Shown here: in pieces, positions 1-6,092 of the stretch
How positions within the stretch are numbered: position 1 is the stretch's first letter
Layout of the letters: every line of letters starts with the position of its first letter
Origin: Candidatus Methanophagales archaeon
GTDB taxonomy: Archaea > Halobacteriota > Syntropharchaeia > Alkanophagales > Methanospirareceae
Assembly (NCBI GenBank): GCA_030668065.1
Contig: DAOUUS010000068.1
Span: forward strand, 1-7,665
Direction of reading: 5' to 3'
Length of the DNA: 7,665 bases
Program-made: the position numbers and the translations under genes
The notes under the pieces: generated by a model
Told to the model about the DNA's origin: nothing
Seen by the model: only the letters and a program-made list of their open reading frames with translations
Database searches by the model: none

Positions 1-80
1 CCTTTCACTCTTGTCAGAAGCGCGCCAAGCAAGAGTATTAGCCCGAACGTTAACGGACCTATCATCCACGGATCTATCAT
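1..80 (-). CDS. N-terminus of a predicted membrane protein (partial, runs off left edge)
   Basis: Only the first 26 codons are present, from an ATG at 80..78. The translation begins MIDPWMIGPLTF and continues with a hydrophobic run (GLILLLGALL), then T-R-V-K, so it looks like a first transmembrane helix followed by positive charge. It starts 22 nt after the secY stop on the same strand, so it is probably co-transcribed with uL15 and secY. In many Euryarchaeota secY is followed by adk and then a DUF106 (EMC3/TMCO1-like) membrane protein, a relative of the YidC/Oxa1 insertases. The short N-terminus with Asp-Pro and one helix would suit that family, but too little is visible to assign it. It is clearly not adenylate kinase, because there is no GxPGxGKGT P-loop at the N-terminus. 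A second ATG at 65..63 is a possible alternative start. The ribosome site is weak. Confidence 0.5.
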   Translation of the reverse strand, partial: MIDPWMIGPLTFGLILLLGALLTRVK

Positions 81-102
81 ACCATTCAATCTTATGCCGC
101 GG

Positions 103-1587
103 TTAGCCGTCGCCGAAGAATCTACGCATTGTTGGGTACATCTCCATCATCTGCTCCGATGCCACGTCCTCATAGAGCCTGTATGCAATACTCACAGCCA
201 GAAGTAAACCCGTTCCTGATGCCTGACCGAGTGTGCCGAACATATTTGAAAGCACGCATAACACGCCCAAGATAGCTCCGCCCATCAATGCTATTTTCGG
301 TATGTAGCCTTCCATCAGTTTTTCGATCGTTGCTTGACCTCTCCGATGCCCCGGTATTTGCAGCCCGGAATTATGTATCTGCGCTGCTACATCTTTGGGC
401 CCCATACCTGTCGTATTAATCCAGAAAAGTGCGAATACCGCACCGCCTACGACCATAAAAATGAGGTCAATACTGAGCCTCGTGGCTATTTGCCAGCCGG
501 CAATAGCCGGAGTTGAGATATGCACAAGAGAAGGAATCCAATCCCAGGGGCTATAAATCGGCTCGAGATAATACATCAATCCAGATACGGCATTCCCCTG
601 TGCATCGTATGTCCCGAATAGGGTAATCCCCTTGTTCCAGAGCAACCTCCCAAAACCCTGTATGCTCGCCTGTAACGCACGTACAAGAATCATCGGGAGC
701 ACGCTTGCGTATAACAACTTAATTGGGAACCTACCACGTGCTCCTCGTGCCATCGAATGCGCTAATGGTATCTCTAAACGGGTGCTCTCAAGGTACACAA
801 CGACAAAAAATACTACTATTGTTGAGATAAGCGCAATTAAGTTATTCTGAAACAGAAAAATCATTCCTCCTTCCATCATTTCATATGTGGATACGTGCAA
901 CGGCGAGCCTGGCCAGAGTAACTGAAACCATCTTGGAATCACACCTACCGCCAATCCGCTTGTCGGGTCGGGTATCCAGCTAATGAGTCCGATAATTACC
1001 TGTTGCGAGACTCCCGCGAGTATGAACAACGAAATACCTGATCCTATACCCCATTTTGATACTACCTCATCCATGAAGTATATAAGCATCCCACCAGCGA
1101 ATACCTGTAAGAACAGCATGAGCGAGATAATCTGCAATGATACACCGAGATGCGCGGCTATTGCAGGATCCGGCTTGTAAAAGCCAACGACATAAACCAG
1201 GCTAATAAAGACTGAGAATACGATAACGAGTAATTTCTGCAAGTTCTGATAAAACACTTGGTCTCGCGTGTTGCTCAGGTTTAAGTTTATTATCCCTGCA
1301 CCGACCAGAAGCTGTAAAACAATGGAAGCATCCACGATTGGCATGATACCAAGCGCAGTAAGCGAGAACCGCTCTCCAGCAAATATAGCACGCCACTGAC
1401 CGAAAAGGTCCATTGATTCGGGAGATAATCCGAATAGCGGGACATTACCCAATGCAAAGAAGAGCACAAGTATACCAACGGTCCAGGCTAACTTCGTCTT
1501 GAAGTGCACGTGCCAGCCCGGGCGTTCCACCATAGGGAACTTATTTAAAAACTGCGTAAATGTGTCTCTTAGTTTTATCGCTTCCAT
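103..1587 (-). CDS. secY: Preprotein translocase subunit SecY
   Basis: This is the channel subunit of the Sec translocon (SecYEbeta) in the cytoplasmic membrane, which passes secretory proteins outward and membrane proteins sideways into the bilayer. The 494-residue product is in the archaeal size range. It has an amphipathic N-terminal segment (FPMVERPGWHVHFKTKL, about 17-33), TM1 at about 33-50, a plug and TM2 region ending in GIMPIVDASIVLQLLVGAGII (about 80-100), the SecY signature KWGIGSGISLFI after TM4, and the cytoplasmic loop with ARGRFPIKLLYASVLPMILV before TM7. The ribosome-facing loop between TM8 and TM9 reads HNSGLQIPGHRRG, and the tail ends in MRRFFGDG. About ten hydrophobic segments can be counted. 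The start ATG lies 10 nt after the uL15 stop, and a GGGGTGTGA stretch at the end of uL15 can serve as the ribosome site. The gene appears intact. Confidence 0.97.
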   Translation of the reverse strand: MEAIKLRDTFTQFLNKFPMVERPGWHVHFKTKLAWTVGILVLFFALGNVPLFGLSPESMDLFGQWRAIFAGERFSLTALGIMPIVDASIVLQLLVGAGIINLNLSNTRDQVFYQNLQKLLVIVFSVFISLVYVVGFYKPDPAIAAHLGVSLQIISLMLFLQVFAGGMLIYFMDEVVSKWGIGSGISLFILAGVSQQVIIGLISWIPDPTSGLAVGVIPRWFQLLWPGSPLHVSTYEMMEGGMIFLFQNNLIALISTIVVFFVVVYLESTRLEIPLAHSMARGARGRFPIKLLYASVLPMILVRALQASIQGFGRLLWNKGITLFGTYDAQGNAVSGLMYYLEPIYSPWDWIPSLVHISTPAIAGWQIATRLSIDLIFMVVGGAVFALFWINTTGMGPKDVAAQIHNSGLQIPGHRRGQATIEKLMEGYIPKIALMGGAILGVLCVLSNMFGTLGQASGTGLLLAVSIAYRLYEDVASEQMMEMYPTMRRFFGDG

Positions 1588-1597
1588 CTATGCTAAT

Positions 1598-2032
1598 TCA
1601 CACCCCACTCGTCTGCTCTACCGTGCCACCTGCACTTTCTATCTTATCCTGCGCTAGTCGTGATATTTTATTCGTTTTGAGCATCATTTTCTTCGTTACC
1701 TTGCCCTTACCCAGAACTTTTTGTATGCCGAGAGGAGTTACATCAAGATAAATACCTTCTGCTTTCTCTTCCGCTTTGCCCTGCGCTATCAGCCCGGGCA
1801 TTAGGTAATCCAACTCGCCTACGTTTATCGTCACATTATCCTCTGCACGTTCGTGCGTGGAATCACTTTTATTCTTTCCCTTCCTTATGCCTTGTTTCAG
1901 AGACACCACGAAATGGTGCCCGAATGCACCCGCGCGACCAGAGCCGCCCTTGCTTCCTTTGCCCCTTCTCTTCTTAGCGGAACCGCCACCGCAAGTCCTT
2001 GTCCCCCTTATCCTCTTCACCCTCTTCTTCAT
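1598..2032 (-). CDS. rpl15: Large ribosomal subunit protein uL15 (archaeal L15)
   Basis: This is a 144-residue basic protein of the 50S subunit that binds 23S rRNA near the central protuberance. The N-terminal third (about 5-45) is the typical Gly/Arg/Lys-rich extended tail, with GTRTCGGGSAKKRRGKGS followed by KGGSGRAGAFGHH. The globular C-terminal half contains NVGELDYL, the PLGIQKVLGKGKVTKKM segment and the closing AQDKIESAGGTVE, all characteristic of archaeal/eukaryotic-type uL15. The length is normal. It is followed 10 nt later by secY, the conserved pairing at the end of the spc operon. Its usual upstream partners (uL30, uS5) are absent: the next gene upstream is the divergent TBP gene. 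It therefore starts its own transcription unit, from the TATA-rich stretch at 2061-2078. No strong ribosome site is seen in the short leader (AGAAGGGAAGCAGAA precedes the ATG). Confidence 0.96.
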   Translation of the reverse strand: MKKRVKRIRGTRTCGGGSAKKRRGKGSKGGSGRAGAFGHHFVVSLKQGIRKGKNKSDSTHERAEDNVTINVGELDYLMPGLIAQGKAEEKAEGIYLDVTPLGIQKVLGKGKVTKKMMLKTNKISRLAQDKIESAGGTVEQTSGV

Positions 2033-2060
2033 TTCTGCTTCCCTTCTATCCGCAAATATA

Positions 2061-2078
2061 TCCTATATATTATATACC
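2061..2078 (-). promoter_or_regulatory. TATA box region for the uL15-secY unit
   Basis: Read on the minus strand the stretch is GGTATATAATATATAGGA, a strong archaeal TATA element. Its centre near 2069 predicts a transcript start around 2043, about 10 nt before the uL15 ATG at 2032, so the leader would be very short. It lies within 5 nt of the oppositely oriented TBP box. Position and sequence are seen; use as a promoter is inferred. Confidence 0.6.
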
Positions 2079-2082
2079 TTAC

Positions 2083-2090
2083 TTTTTATA
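2083..2090 (+). promoter_or_regulatory. TATA box for the TBP gene
   Basis: TTTTTATA is followed about 25 nt downstream by a predicted start near 2113-2116 and then by the ribosome site at 2121 and the ATG at 2137. A further TATAAA (2113-2118) is too close to the ATG to serve this gene. Since the gene encodes TBP, the protein could bind its own promoter, but that is inference. Confidence 0.55.
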
Positions 2091-2120
2091 CACACAATAG
2101 TAGTTAAGTTGCTATAAATC

Positions 2121-2127
2121 GGAGATC
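2121..2127 (+). promoter_or_regulatory. Shine-Dalgarno site of the TBP gene
   Basis: GGAGATC closely matches the anti-SD complement GGAGGTGATC and ends 9 nt before the ATG at 2137. This fixes the TBP start. Confidence 0.75.
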
Positions 2128-2136
2128 AAAAAAAAG

Positions 2137-2691
2137 ATGATAGAGGGAGTAGATATAAGGGTAGAAAATGTGGTTGCGAATGCACGGATTGCTGAGGAAT
2201 TAGACCTACAATATATTGAATCGAAGTTAGAAGCAGCAGTATTCACGAAGAAGAAGTTTCCAGGGTTGGTATATCGGACGAAAGAGCCGAAGTCCGCTTT
2301 TCTTATCTTTCGTTCCGGGAAAGTGGTGTGTACAGGGTCAAAGACGGAAGAGAATGTGCGGGTAGTAATGGACAGGCTTTCCGCCGACCTCCGAAGTTTA
2401 GGGATAGAGGTGGCAGAGCATCCTGAATTTAAAGTACAGAACATCGTTGCTTCCGCCAATATAGGCAAAGAACTCAACCTTGGGGCTATCGTAGTAGGGT
2501 TAGAGCTTGAGGGCATGGAGTACGAGCCAGAGGTTTTTCCGGGTTTAGTGTATCGAATAAAGGATCCAAAAAGTGCTATACTGATATTCAGTTCGGGGCG
2601 GCTGGTCATAACGGGCGGGAAGACGATAGAGAATTGTGAAACGTCTGTGAAAATCTTACTGGAGAAATTAAGGACCTTAAAACTGTATTGA
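2137..2691 (+). CDS. tbp: TATA-box-binding protein (TBP)
   Basis: This is the archaeal general transcription factor that binds and bends the TATA box and recruits TFB and RNA polymerase. The 184 residues form the two-fold repeated saddle: repeat 1 at about 7-92 and repeat 2 at about 98-182. Each repeat carries the same blocks: VENVVANARI and VQNIVASANI, then FPGLVYR (41-47 and 134-140), then LIF.SG..V.TG.K. The two Phe pairs that wedge into DNA in this family correspond to F41/F58 and F134/F151, so both stirrups look intact. The two halves are unusually alike and the acidic C-terminal tail of some archaeal TBPs is missing; the protein ends KLRTLKLY. It has its own promoter and a strong ribosome site and is divergent from uL15-secY. 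Immediately after its stop lies a decayed HdrA/MvhD-like remnant. Confidence 0.97.
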   Translation: MIEGVDIRVENVVANARIAEELDLQYIESKLEAAVFTKKKFPGLVYRTKEPKSAFLIFRSGKVVCTGSKTEENVRVVMDRLSADLRSLGIEVAEHPEFKVQNIVASANIGKELNLGAIVVGLELEGMEYEPEVFPGLVYRIKDPKSAILIFSSGRLVITGGKTIENCETSVKILLEKLRTLKLY

Positions 2692-2855
2692 AACGAAATT
2701 CACGGGAGTGCTGTCCACGTTTGAGCCGAAGATACTGGCTTTTTGCTGTAATTGGGTTCTTACGTTGGTGCAGACCTTGCGGGTGTATCATATTTAGTAG
2801 AGAAGGACCCATCAATTGGTGGCAGGCTAGCACGTTTTGAGCGGCTATTTACGGA
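2690..2855 (+). pseudogene. Decayed chimeric remnant of MvhD / HdrA-type genes
   Basis: Starting at the TBP stop, one frame reads FEPKILAFCCNW (2720-2755), which matches the N-terminal iron-sulfur motif of MvhD and of HdrA-MvhD fusions (EPKI.AFCCNWCSYAGADLAGVSR). The match continues one frame over as SYVGADLAGVS from 2758. Two bases (2756-2757) stand where the next Cys codon should be, so a single base is missing. The second frame then runs straight into YLVEKDPSIGGRLARF (about 2788-2844), which resembles the flavin-site segment of HdrA (VYLVEKEPSIGGRMAQ). In intact HdrA-MvhD fusions that segment lies hundreds of residues upstream of the MvhD part, so the order here is reversed and collapsed. 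After RLF the similarity fades into TERERDQPLRIPC. There is no start codon, length or continuous frame for a functional protein. The motif assignment is from memory of these families. Confidence 0.72.
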
Positions 2856-2946
2856 ACGAGAGCGCGATCAGCCTCTTAGAATCCCGTGTAATTGCTTGTG
2901 GCAACAAAAAAACAAATTGCCTTGGAATGTCACGCTAAAGGCATTG

Positions 2947-2960
2947 CACTTTTATAAGTG
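2947..2960 (+). promoter_or_regulatory. TATA box of the initiator tRNA gene, inside a short palindrome
   Basis: TTTTATAA (2950-2957) is centred about 43 nt before the tRNA, predicting a transcript start near 2980 and a 5' leader of about 17 nt for RNase P to remove. The box sits in the inverted repeat CACTT-TTAT-AAGTG. A second AT-rich element, GTTTATAGTATACC (2973-2986), is too close to the tRNA to be its box. A promoter role is inferred from spacing. Confidence 0.5.
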
Positions 2961-2996
2961 TCTTTTCATATTGGTTTATAGTATACCACATAAGAA

Positions 2997-3071
2997 AGCG
3001 GGGTAGGGTAGTTAGGAGATCCCGTCGGGCTCATAACCCGGAGACCGGTGGTTCGAATCCACCCTCCGCTA
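2997..3071 (+). tRNA. Initiator tRNA-Met (anticodon CAU)
   Basis: The cloverleaf folds by eye. The acceptor stem AGCGGGG (2997-3003) pairs with CTCCGCT (3064-3070) through one G-U, with discriminator A3071. The D arm begins GGG at 3006. The anticodon stem-loop is TCGGG-CTCATAA-CCCGG, giving anticodon CAT. The T arm is GGTGG-TTCGAAT-CCACC (3047-3063). The A1-U72 pair and the three consecutive G-C pairs at the base of the anticodon stem mark an archaeal initiator rather than elongator tRNA-Met or tRNA-Ile2. CCA is not encoded (the next bases are TCG). A37 follows the anticodon, making it a candidate t6A site, and a Sua5/TsaC gene lies 2.4 kb downstream. No T-run follows, so transcription may continue into the endonuclease Q gene. 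Confidence 0.95.
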
Positions 3072-3105
3072 TCGCTCGTTTCCTGGCACATAGAAATAAA
3101 GAAAA

Positions 3106-4347
3106 ATGAGGGTTAATTCTGATTTACATATACATTCGAATTACTCGGCTGCTACTTCTCCACGAATGGATTTACCCACACTAGCTAAGGAAGCCGCAAG
3201 GAAAGGGATACAGTTGCTCGGCACGGGTGACTGTTTACACCCCAAATGGTTAAGCGGGATAAAGGACCTGGACGAAAAAGACGGTATTTTCTATTTTAAA
3301 GGTAAAGAAGACGGCACTAATTTTGTGCTCACCGTAGAGGTGGAAGACAATAAGCGAGTGCATCATTTACTTATATTACCGTCTATCGCGAAGGCCGAGC
3401 AATTATACGAGTCGTTTAGGAACTATTCTACGGATATTGATTCTGATGGTCGCCCTTCGCTGAGATTGGGCGGCGCGGAAATAGCGGAACATGCGAAGGA
3501 TGCAGAAGTACTTATAGGCCCTTGTCATGCGTTCACGCCCTGGACTGCGTTATACGCTTATCATAATTCACTGACGGAGTGTTATGGTGATATGAGCCGC
3601 TATGTATCCTTTGTGGAGTTGGGTTTGAGTGCTGATTCGTCTTATGCAGATAAGATAAGTGAATTGCACGGTCTCACGTTTTTGACTAACTCGGATGCAC
3701 ATTCGCCGTATCCTATCCGGCTAGCGCGTGAGTTCAACCGTTTTCAGATGGATAGCATGTCTTTTGAGGACTTGAAAGCGGCGATAGAACGAAGAAACGG
3801 TAGGAAGCCTGTGCTCAATGTTGGCCTGCCGCCGAAGGAGGGCAAGTATAACGAAAGTGCGTGCATCAGGTGCTATAAGCATTATTCGCTACGCGAGGCG
3901 ACAATACGGAAATGGCGATGCGAATGTAAGGGCATGATAAAGAAAGGTGTGCGGGATAGAGTAAATGAGCTTGCGGATTGTGATGGTACATCGCCGGAGC
4001 ATAGACCGCCTTATATGCACTTGATACCGTTGGCGGAGATAATCGGCTTGGCGGTGCAAAAGTCCGCGAGTTCAAAGACTGTAACCGGGATATGGGAATC
4101 ACTATTAGCAGAATTTGGCACGGAAGTTAACGTGTTGGTGGATGCGGCTATGGACAAACTCCAAGCCGCGAATCGGGATGCGCGTGTGGTAGATGCGATA
4201 AGCGCATTTAGAGCAGGTAAAATATCCATAATTCCGGGTGGCGGTGGTAAATATGGTGTTATTGCGTTGAGTCCCGAAGGGCGTGAAGATGCAGAAGAAG
4301 AGCACGAAAGAGAGCAGAAAGGACAGCGTTCTTTGTTTGATTTTTGA
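3106..4347 (+). CDS. endoQ: Endonuclease Q (PHP-family DNA repair nuclease)
   Basis: Endonuclease Q cuts DNA 5' to deaminated bases (uracil, hypoxanthine) and abasic sites; it is known from Thermococcales, some methanogens and a few bacteria. The 413-residue protein has the expected layout. A PHP metal-binding domain carries DLHIHS (6-11; H8, H10), GTGDCLHP (39-46), E78, HH at 86-87, GPCHAF (H141) and NSDAHSP (D197, H199). Next comes a zinc finger with C253-x2-C256 and C272-x-C274, then the GMIKKGVRDRVNELAD segment, and a helical C-terminal region with the IPGGGGKYG motif. The last seven residues, QRSLFDF, fit the archaeal PCNA-binding PIP box QxxLxxF, which would tether the enzyme to the sliding clamp. 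The ribosome site is poor (AAATAAAGAAAA precedes the ATG). The gene begins 34 nt after the initiator tRNA and ends 3 nt from the convergent beta-RFAP synthase gene. Older annotation would call it a PHP-domain protein of the TIGR00375 type. Confidence 0.9.
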   Translation: MRVNSDLHIHSNYSAATSPRMDLPTLAKEAARKGIQLLGTGDCLHPKWLSGIKDLDEKDGIFYFKGKEDGTNFVLTVEVEDNKRVHHLLILPSIAKAEQLYESFRNYSTDIDSDGRPSLRLGGAEIAEHAKDAEVLIGPCHAFTPWTALYAYHNSLTECYGDMSRYVSFVELGLSADSSYADKISELHGLTFLTNSDAHSPYPIRLAREFNRFQMDSMSFEDLKAAIERRNGRKPVLNVGLPPKEGKYNESACIRCYKHYSLREATIRKWRCECKGMIKKGVRDRVNELADCDGTSPEHRPPYMHLIPLAEIIGLAVQKSASSKTVTGIWESLLAEFGTEVNVLVDAAMDKLQAANRDARVVDAISAFRAGKISIIPGGGGKYGVIALSPEGREDAEEEHEREQKGQRSLFDF

Positions 4348-4350
4348 GGG

Positions 4351-5364
4351 CTAACTCACTTCGCTACCGTCATTATTCGCACTTGAATAACTCACTAAAG
4401 CATGTACATGCCGCTCGGTAAAGAATTCGCGTGTAGAATCCGCGAGTGTCTTTGCCCTATTCTCGCCTTTTACTATTGCATACGTGGCGGGGCCAAAAGA
4501 GGACATGCCATATCCCAACGCATGCGCATCGAAGAAACGGAAAAGTTCTTTTATTATATCATGCTGAAGCTCTGTCTCTATCCGCTTGAACCCTATCCGC
4601 TGCAGCATGGTTAAAGATTCAGCAAAAGTGTGTATGTCGTTTTCGAGCACAGAAGGCAGAATCCGCATAAGCACTATCCTACAGATCTTCGCCACTTCCT
4701 CACGTTCTACCGGGCAGTACCGCTTGAATATACTTATCTCTTCGAGTCCATGCGCACCCCGCTTCACTTCTGGTATCGCAACGACAAAGAACCAATCTTC
4801 GGGCAGAGGCTGCTGAAATAGAACCGGTGGTGGCGGAAACATAGCAGCCGAAGAAGGCAAGAAACTAGTTTTTGGAACTTCATTTTCATGCTCTTTCGTG
4901 CTATCGGCACTCGCCAGCCGAAACAAATGACCACCGTCTAAGATGAAACCACCGTTCTCAAAAGCAGCCGTACCGATACCGGACGTGCCGCCACGACCCA
5001 CCAGTTTCGCTAAATCCAATGCGTGGTAGTTTCGGTTTTCCAGGACGGAAATAGCTTTTGCTACACTTAACGACAGTTGTGTCCGTGAGCCAAGACCCAC
5101 ATGCGATGGCAATTCCTTAAATATCTTCACACGGTAATTACCTCTTAGCGTGGGTTGTGTTCTTTCTTTTAGCCGTTCTAATATAGTAACAATTTCTTCG
5201 GTATTCGCTCTCTGCTCTGTCTCTTTATCAACTGCCGATACTTCTATCTTCAAAAACGGCTCTTTCAATGCTACGCCTATACCGCCATCTACTCGTCCAA
5301 GCTCACCGTTCATGTCTATAAGGGCAATGTGGAGTCTGCTTGGTGAAGTTACAATGACGCTCAT
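4351..5364 (-). CDS. mptG: Beta-ribofuranosylaminobenzene 5'-phosphate synthase (methanopterin synthesis)
   Basis: This enzyme joins p-hydroxybenzoate or p-aminobenzoate to PRPP with loss of CO2 and PPi, the first committed step of (tetrahydro)methanopterin synthesis, in the cytoplasm. The 337-residue product belongs to the GHMP-kinase superfamily. It begins VIVTSPSRLHIALIDMNGELGRVDGGIGVAL, the family's N-terminal signature. It carries the GHMP-like nucleotide loop ELPSHVGLGSRTQLSLSVAKA (about 84-104), then GRGGTSGIGTAAFENGGFILDGGH, the VVAIPEVKRGAHGLEE block, and the late SSFGPATYAIV strand. The length is typical of the family. A homopolymeric FPPPPVLFQQPLPEDW insert (about 176-190) precedes the second domain, as in relatives. 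The start has only a weak ribosome site, and the TATA-like box about 30 nt upstream suggests a nearly leaderless message. It ends 3 nt from endonuclease Q, tail to tail. Confidence 0.93.
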   Translation of the reverse strand: MSVIVTSPSRLHIALIDMNGELGRVDGGIGVALKEPFLKIEVSAVDKETEQRANTEEIVTILERLKERTQPTLRGNYRVKIFKELPSHVGLGSRTQLSLSVAKAISVLENRNYHALDLAKLVGRGGTSGIGTAAFENGGFILDGGHLFRLASADSTKEHENEVPKTSFLPSSAAMFPPPPVLFQQPLPEDWFFVVAIPEVKRGAHGLEEISIFKRYCPVEREEVAKICRIVLMRILPSVLENDIHTFAESLTMLQRIGFKRIETELQHDIIKELFRFFDAHALGYGMSSFGPATYAIVKGENRAKTLADSTREFFTERHVHALVSYSSANNDGSEVS

Positions 5365-5390
5365 TCTCTCTACTGTTATCTATGCGACTC

Positions 5391-5401
5391 ATTTATATTT
5401 T
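5391..5401. promoter_or_regulatory. Shared TATA-like element between mptG and the Sua5 gene
   Basis: ATTTATATTTT is the only strong TATA-like sequence in the 92-nt divergent gap (5365-5456). Used leftward (AAAATATAAAT) it predicts a start near 5370, about 6 nt before the mptG ATG. Used rightward it predicts a start near 5422, leaving a leader of about 35 nt with a GGTGA ribosome site (5448-5452) for the Sua5 gene. It could serve both directions; which is used cannot be told from sequence. Confidence 0.45.
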
Positions 5402-5456
5402 ATGTTGATATTCAAACAAAATGCAAAGTAATAGAGTGTAAGTTTATGGTGACGGC

Positions 5457-6092
5457 ATGAAAGACCAGATTAGGACTGCGATAACTATACTAAAAAACGG
5501 TGGCACGTTAATTTACCCGACCGAAACGTTATATGGCTTGGGTGCCGATGCGTTATCAGAAGAAGCGGTCAGGAAAGTGTATAGTATAAAGATCAGAGCT
5601 TTATCCCAACCGCTTTCTCTTGCTGTTTCCTCGTTTGAGATGTTGCATGAAGTTGCGTACGTGGACAGCGCGTATTTAGGTATCCTGAAAGAGTTGCTGC
5701 CAGGGCCCGTTACTGTATTGTTACGAAAAAAGGCGATTGTTCCTGACATTTTAACTGCGGGGTCCGACCTCGTGGGCATACGGTTTCCGGATAACGAAGT
5801 AGCACTAAGTATAATAACAGAGACAGGACCCATAACGTCCACAAGTGCTAATGTCTCAGGAAAAAAGCCACCTACTTGTGTGGAAGAAGTAGCAGAAGAA
5901 GTAGCGGAAAAAGCAGATATTACTATAAATGGTGGTAGGTGTAAGTATAGTATGCCATCTACAGTGGTGGTGATGTCGCGAGAAGCGAAGGAGATAAAAA
6001 TTTTAAGAGAAGGAGCAGAATATGACAGAGTATTGCACGTCTTGCAGGGTAAAGCTGATAGGAGAAGGCTACACGGCATTTTCATGTCCTAA
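5457..6092 (+). CDS. sua5: L-threonylcarbamoyladenylate synthase (TsaC/Sua5, YrdC domain)
   Basis: This enzyme makes threonylcarbamoyl-AMP from threonine, bicarbonate and ATP. The KEOPS complex then uses it to form t6A37 on tRNAs decoding ANN codons. The 211-residue protein is essentially one YrdC domain without the extra C-terminal Sua5 domain. Visible family blocks are LIYPTETLYGLGADAL (18-33), K45-x-R47 before SQPLSLAV, LLPGPVTVLLRKK (about 80-92), VGIRFPD, GPITSTSANVSGKKPPT and MPSTVVV. The ATG at 5457 follows GGTGA with 4 nt spacing. Family members usually end shortly after the ILREGA strand; here about 23 further residues (from YDRVLHV) are read through the start of the next gene, a 71-nt overlap in another frame. 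It heads a plus-strand cluster with the zinc protein and eS8. The ATG could be reannotated but the domain call is firm. Confidence 0.93.
   Translation: MKDQIRTAITILKNGGTLIYPTETLYGLGADALSEEAVRKVYSIKIRALSQPLSLAVSSFEMLHEVAYVDSAYLGILKELLPGPVTVLLRKKAIVPDILTAGSDLVGIRFPDNEVALSIITETGPITSTSANVSGKKPPTCVEEVAEEVAEKADITINGGRCKYSMPSTVVVMSREAKEIKILREGAEYDRVLHVLQGKADRRRLHGIFMS

Noticed and set aside
2112..2609. Long open frame on the minus strand opposite TBP
   Set aside because: It is a mirror of the repeated TBP coding sequence, with serine/threonine-rich low-complexity translation and no family match.
2752..3006. An 84-codon TTG-started frame as a genuine small protein
   Set aside because: It has no ribosome site, its first part is one side of the frameshifted MvhD/HdrA relic, and its end runs into the tRNA gene.
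5513..6085. 190-codon open frame on the minus strand opposite Sua5
   Set aside because: The Sua5 frame shows all family motifs; the antisense product is a composition artefact with no recognisable domain.
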